Of a DNA stretch of 64,000 nucleotides, positions 63,500 through 64,000 are shown piece by piece. Positions within the stretch are counted from its first letter, which is position 1. Every line of letters starts with the position of its first letter. Source of the stretch: Acinetobacter pseudolwoffii (GTDB lineage: Bacteria > Pseudomonadota > Gammaproteobacteria > Pseudomonadales > Moraxellaceae). Where the stretch lies: positions 434,001-498,000 of the forward strand of contig NZ_PHRG01000001.1 in the NCBI RefSeq assembly GCF_002803605.1. The letters are read 5' to 3'. The position numbers and the translations under genes are program-made. Below the pieces are notes generated by a model that did not search any database, was not told the DNA's origin, and saw only the letters and a program-made list of their open reading frames with translations.

Positions 63500-64000
63500 T
63501 TATGGAGTTGAGCTTTGAGCCAGACGTTGCAGCTGGGCCAGCAATTCTGCTTCGCTAAAAGCACCGGTCAAACGTAAACCGCGAATTTCCTGTTGCTGCT
63601 CATTCAGAAATAAATAGGTTGGTGGTCCCAGAATTTCCCATTGATTTAACAGCATTTGATGCGAGGCATTGTATTGGCTTAAATCCAGCTTGATCAGGAA
63701 ATAAGGTGCCAGAGCCTGCTGTACCTGTGCAGATTTTAAAATACGATGTTCAATCGGCTGACAAGCGACACACCAGTCGGCATAGACATCAATCACGATC
63801 TTTTGCCCTTGCGGTGCTGTATTCAAAATCTGCTGAAATTCTGCTGCGCTGCGTGCCACATGCCACTGGGCTTCTGTACTGGACTGCTCAACAAAAAACC
63901 GCTGACTATACTGATATTGGCTATAGCTGATATAAGGCAGCGCTATCATCAGACACAGGATATACAACCACCTCAAGCCAGTACGATGCCAGAAAATCCG
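63500..64000 (-). CDS. dsbD: thiol:disulfide interchange protein DsbD, C-terminal part (5' end outside window)
   Basis: The frame remains open to base 64000, so the N-terminal and most of the membrane part lie beyond the window. About 166 residues are visible: the last membrane helix (LRWLYILCLMIALPYISYS) and the periplasmic thioredoxin-like gamma domain with active site VIDVYADWCVACQPIEHRIL (CxxC as CVAC) and LGPPTYLFLNEQQQEI holding the cis-Pro. DsbD carries electrons from cytoplasmic thioredoxin to periplasmic reductants such as DsbC. An initiation codon at 63976 is not needed, because upstream codons continue the protein. Confidence 0.85.
   Translation of the reverse strand, partial: RIFWHRTGLRWLYILCLMIALPYISYSQYQYSQRFFVEQSSTEAQWHVARSAAEFQQILNTAPQGQKIVIDVYADWCVACQPIEHRILKSAQVQQALAPYFLIKLDLSQYNASHQMLLNQWEILGPPTYLFLNEQQQEIRGLRLTGAFSEAELLAQLQRLAQSSTP

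Overview
The window looks like chromosomal DNA of an Acinetobacter species (Gammaproteobacteria, Moraxellaceae). The basis is the AT-leaning base composition, two Omp33-36-like porins of a type I know from Acinetobacter, the Pseudomonadales-style dcw cluster with a DciA/DUF721 gene beside lpxC, the pyrE-crc pair, and the msuE/sfnG sulfone genes. I cannot name the species from sequence alone. No rRNA, tRNA, CRISPR array, prophage or complete insertion sequence was seen. Both ends cut genes: a BCCT transporter on the left and dsbD on the right.

Left third (1-24 kb). A BCCT transporter and an unusual ion channel precede an acetate-use region: yjcH-actP (acetate uptake), a 1163-residue SSS-type hybrid histidine kinase that fits CrbS, an unrecognised 253-residue protein, a NarL-type regulator that fits CrbR, and acs (acetyl-CoA synthetase) 6 kb further on. 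Between crbR and acs lies a flavin and sulfur block: msuE (FMN reductase), sfnG (dimethylsulfone monooxygenase), a riboflavin synthase, a photolyase and a DszC/SfnB-like flavoprotein. After acs come DUF805, MscS, rsmE, waaA, an ArsR-Old Yellow Enzyme operon, and prfB with its programmed +1 frameshift.

Middle (24-49 kb). Two tandem porin paralogues are followed by a mostly minus-strand housekeeping stretch: recJ, pdxH, glmM, guaB, a YkgJ-type Cys-cluster protein, an ODP-type metallo-beta-lactamase-fold protein, a GDT1-family Mn exporter behind a yybP-ykoY manganese riboswitch, aceEF, an M23 peptidase, dciA, and the division and wall cluster murG-murC-ddlB-ftsQ-ftsA-ftsZ followed by lpxC.

Right third (49-64 kb). 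An MFS gene and gshB converge on a terminator that has been split by a 336-bp MITE-like element with 18-bp inverted ends and an 11-bp flanking duplication. Next are a copper resistance operon (small His/Met/Cys-rich protein, copA, copB with 14 tandem DHQ repeats), a cold-shock gene with a long leader, pyrE-crc, a candidate non-coding RNA, a Spx/ArsC-like protein, DUF2147, an esterase, azoR, a diguanylate cyclase and the 3' part of dsbD.

Most content is ordinary core genome. The parts most worth checking are the MITE, the DHQ repeat tract, the unknown gene between the acetate sensor and regulator, the channel-like protein without a canonical selectivity filter, the riboswitch, and two possible small RNAs.
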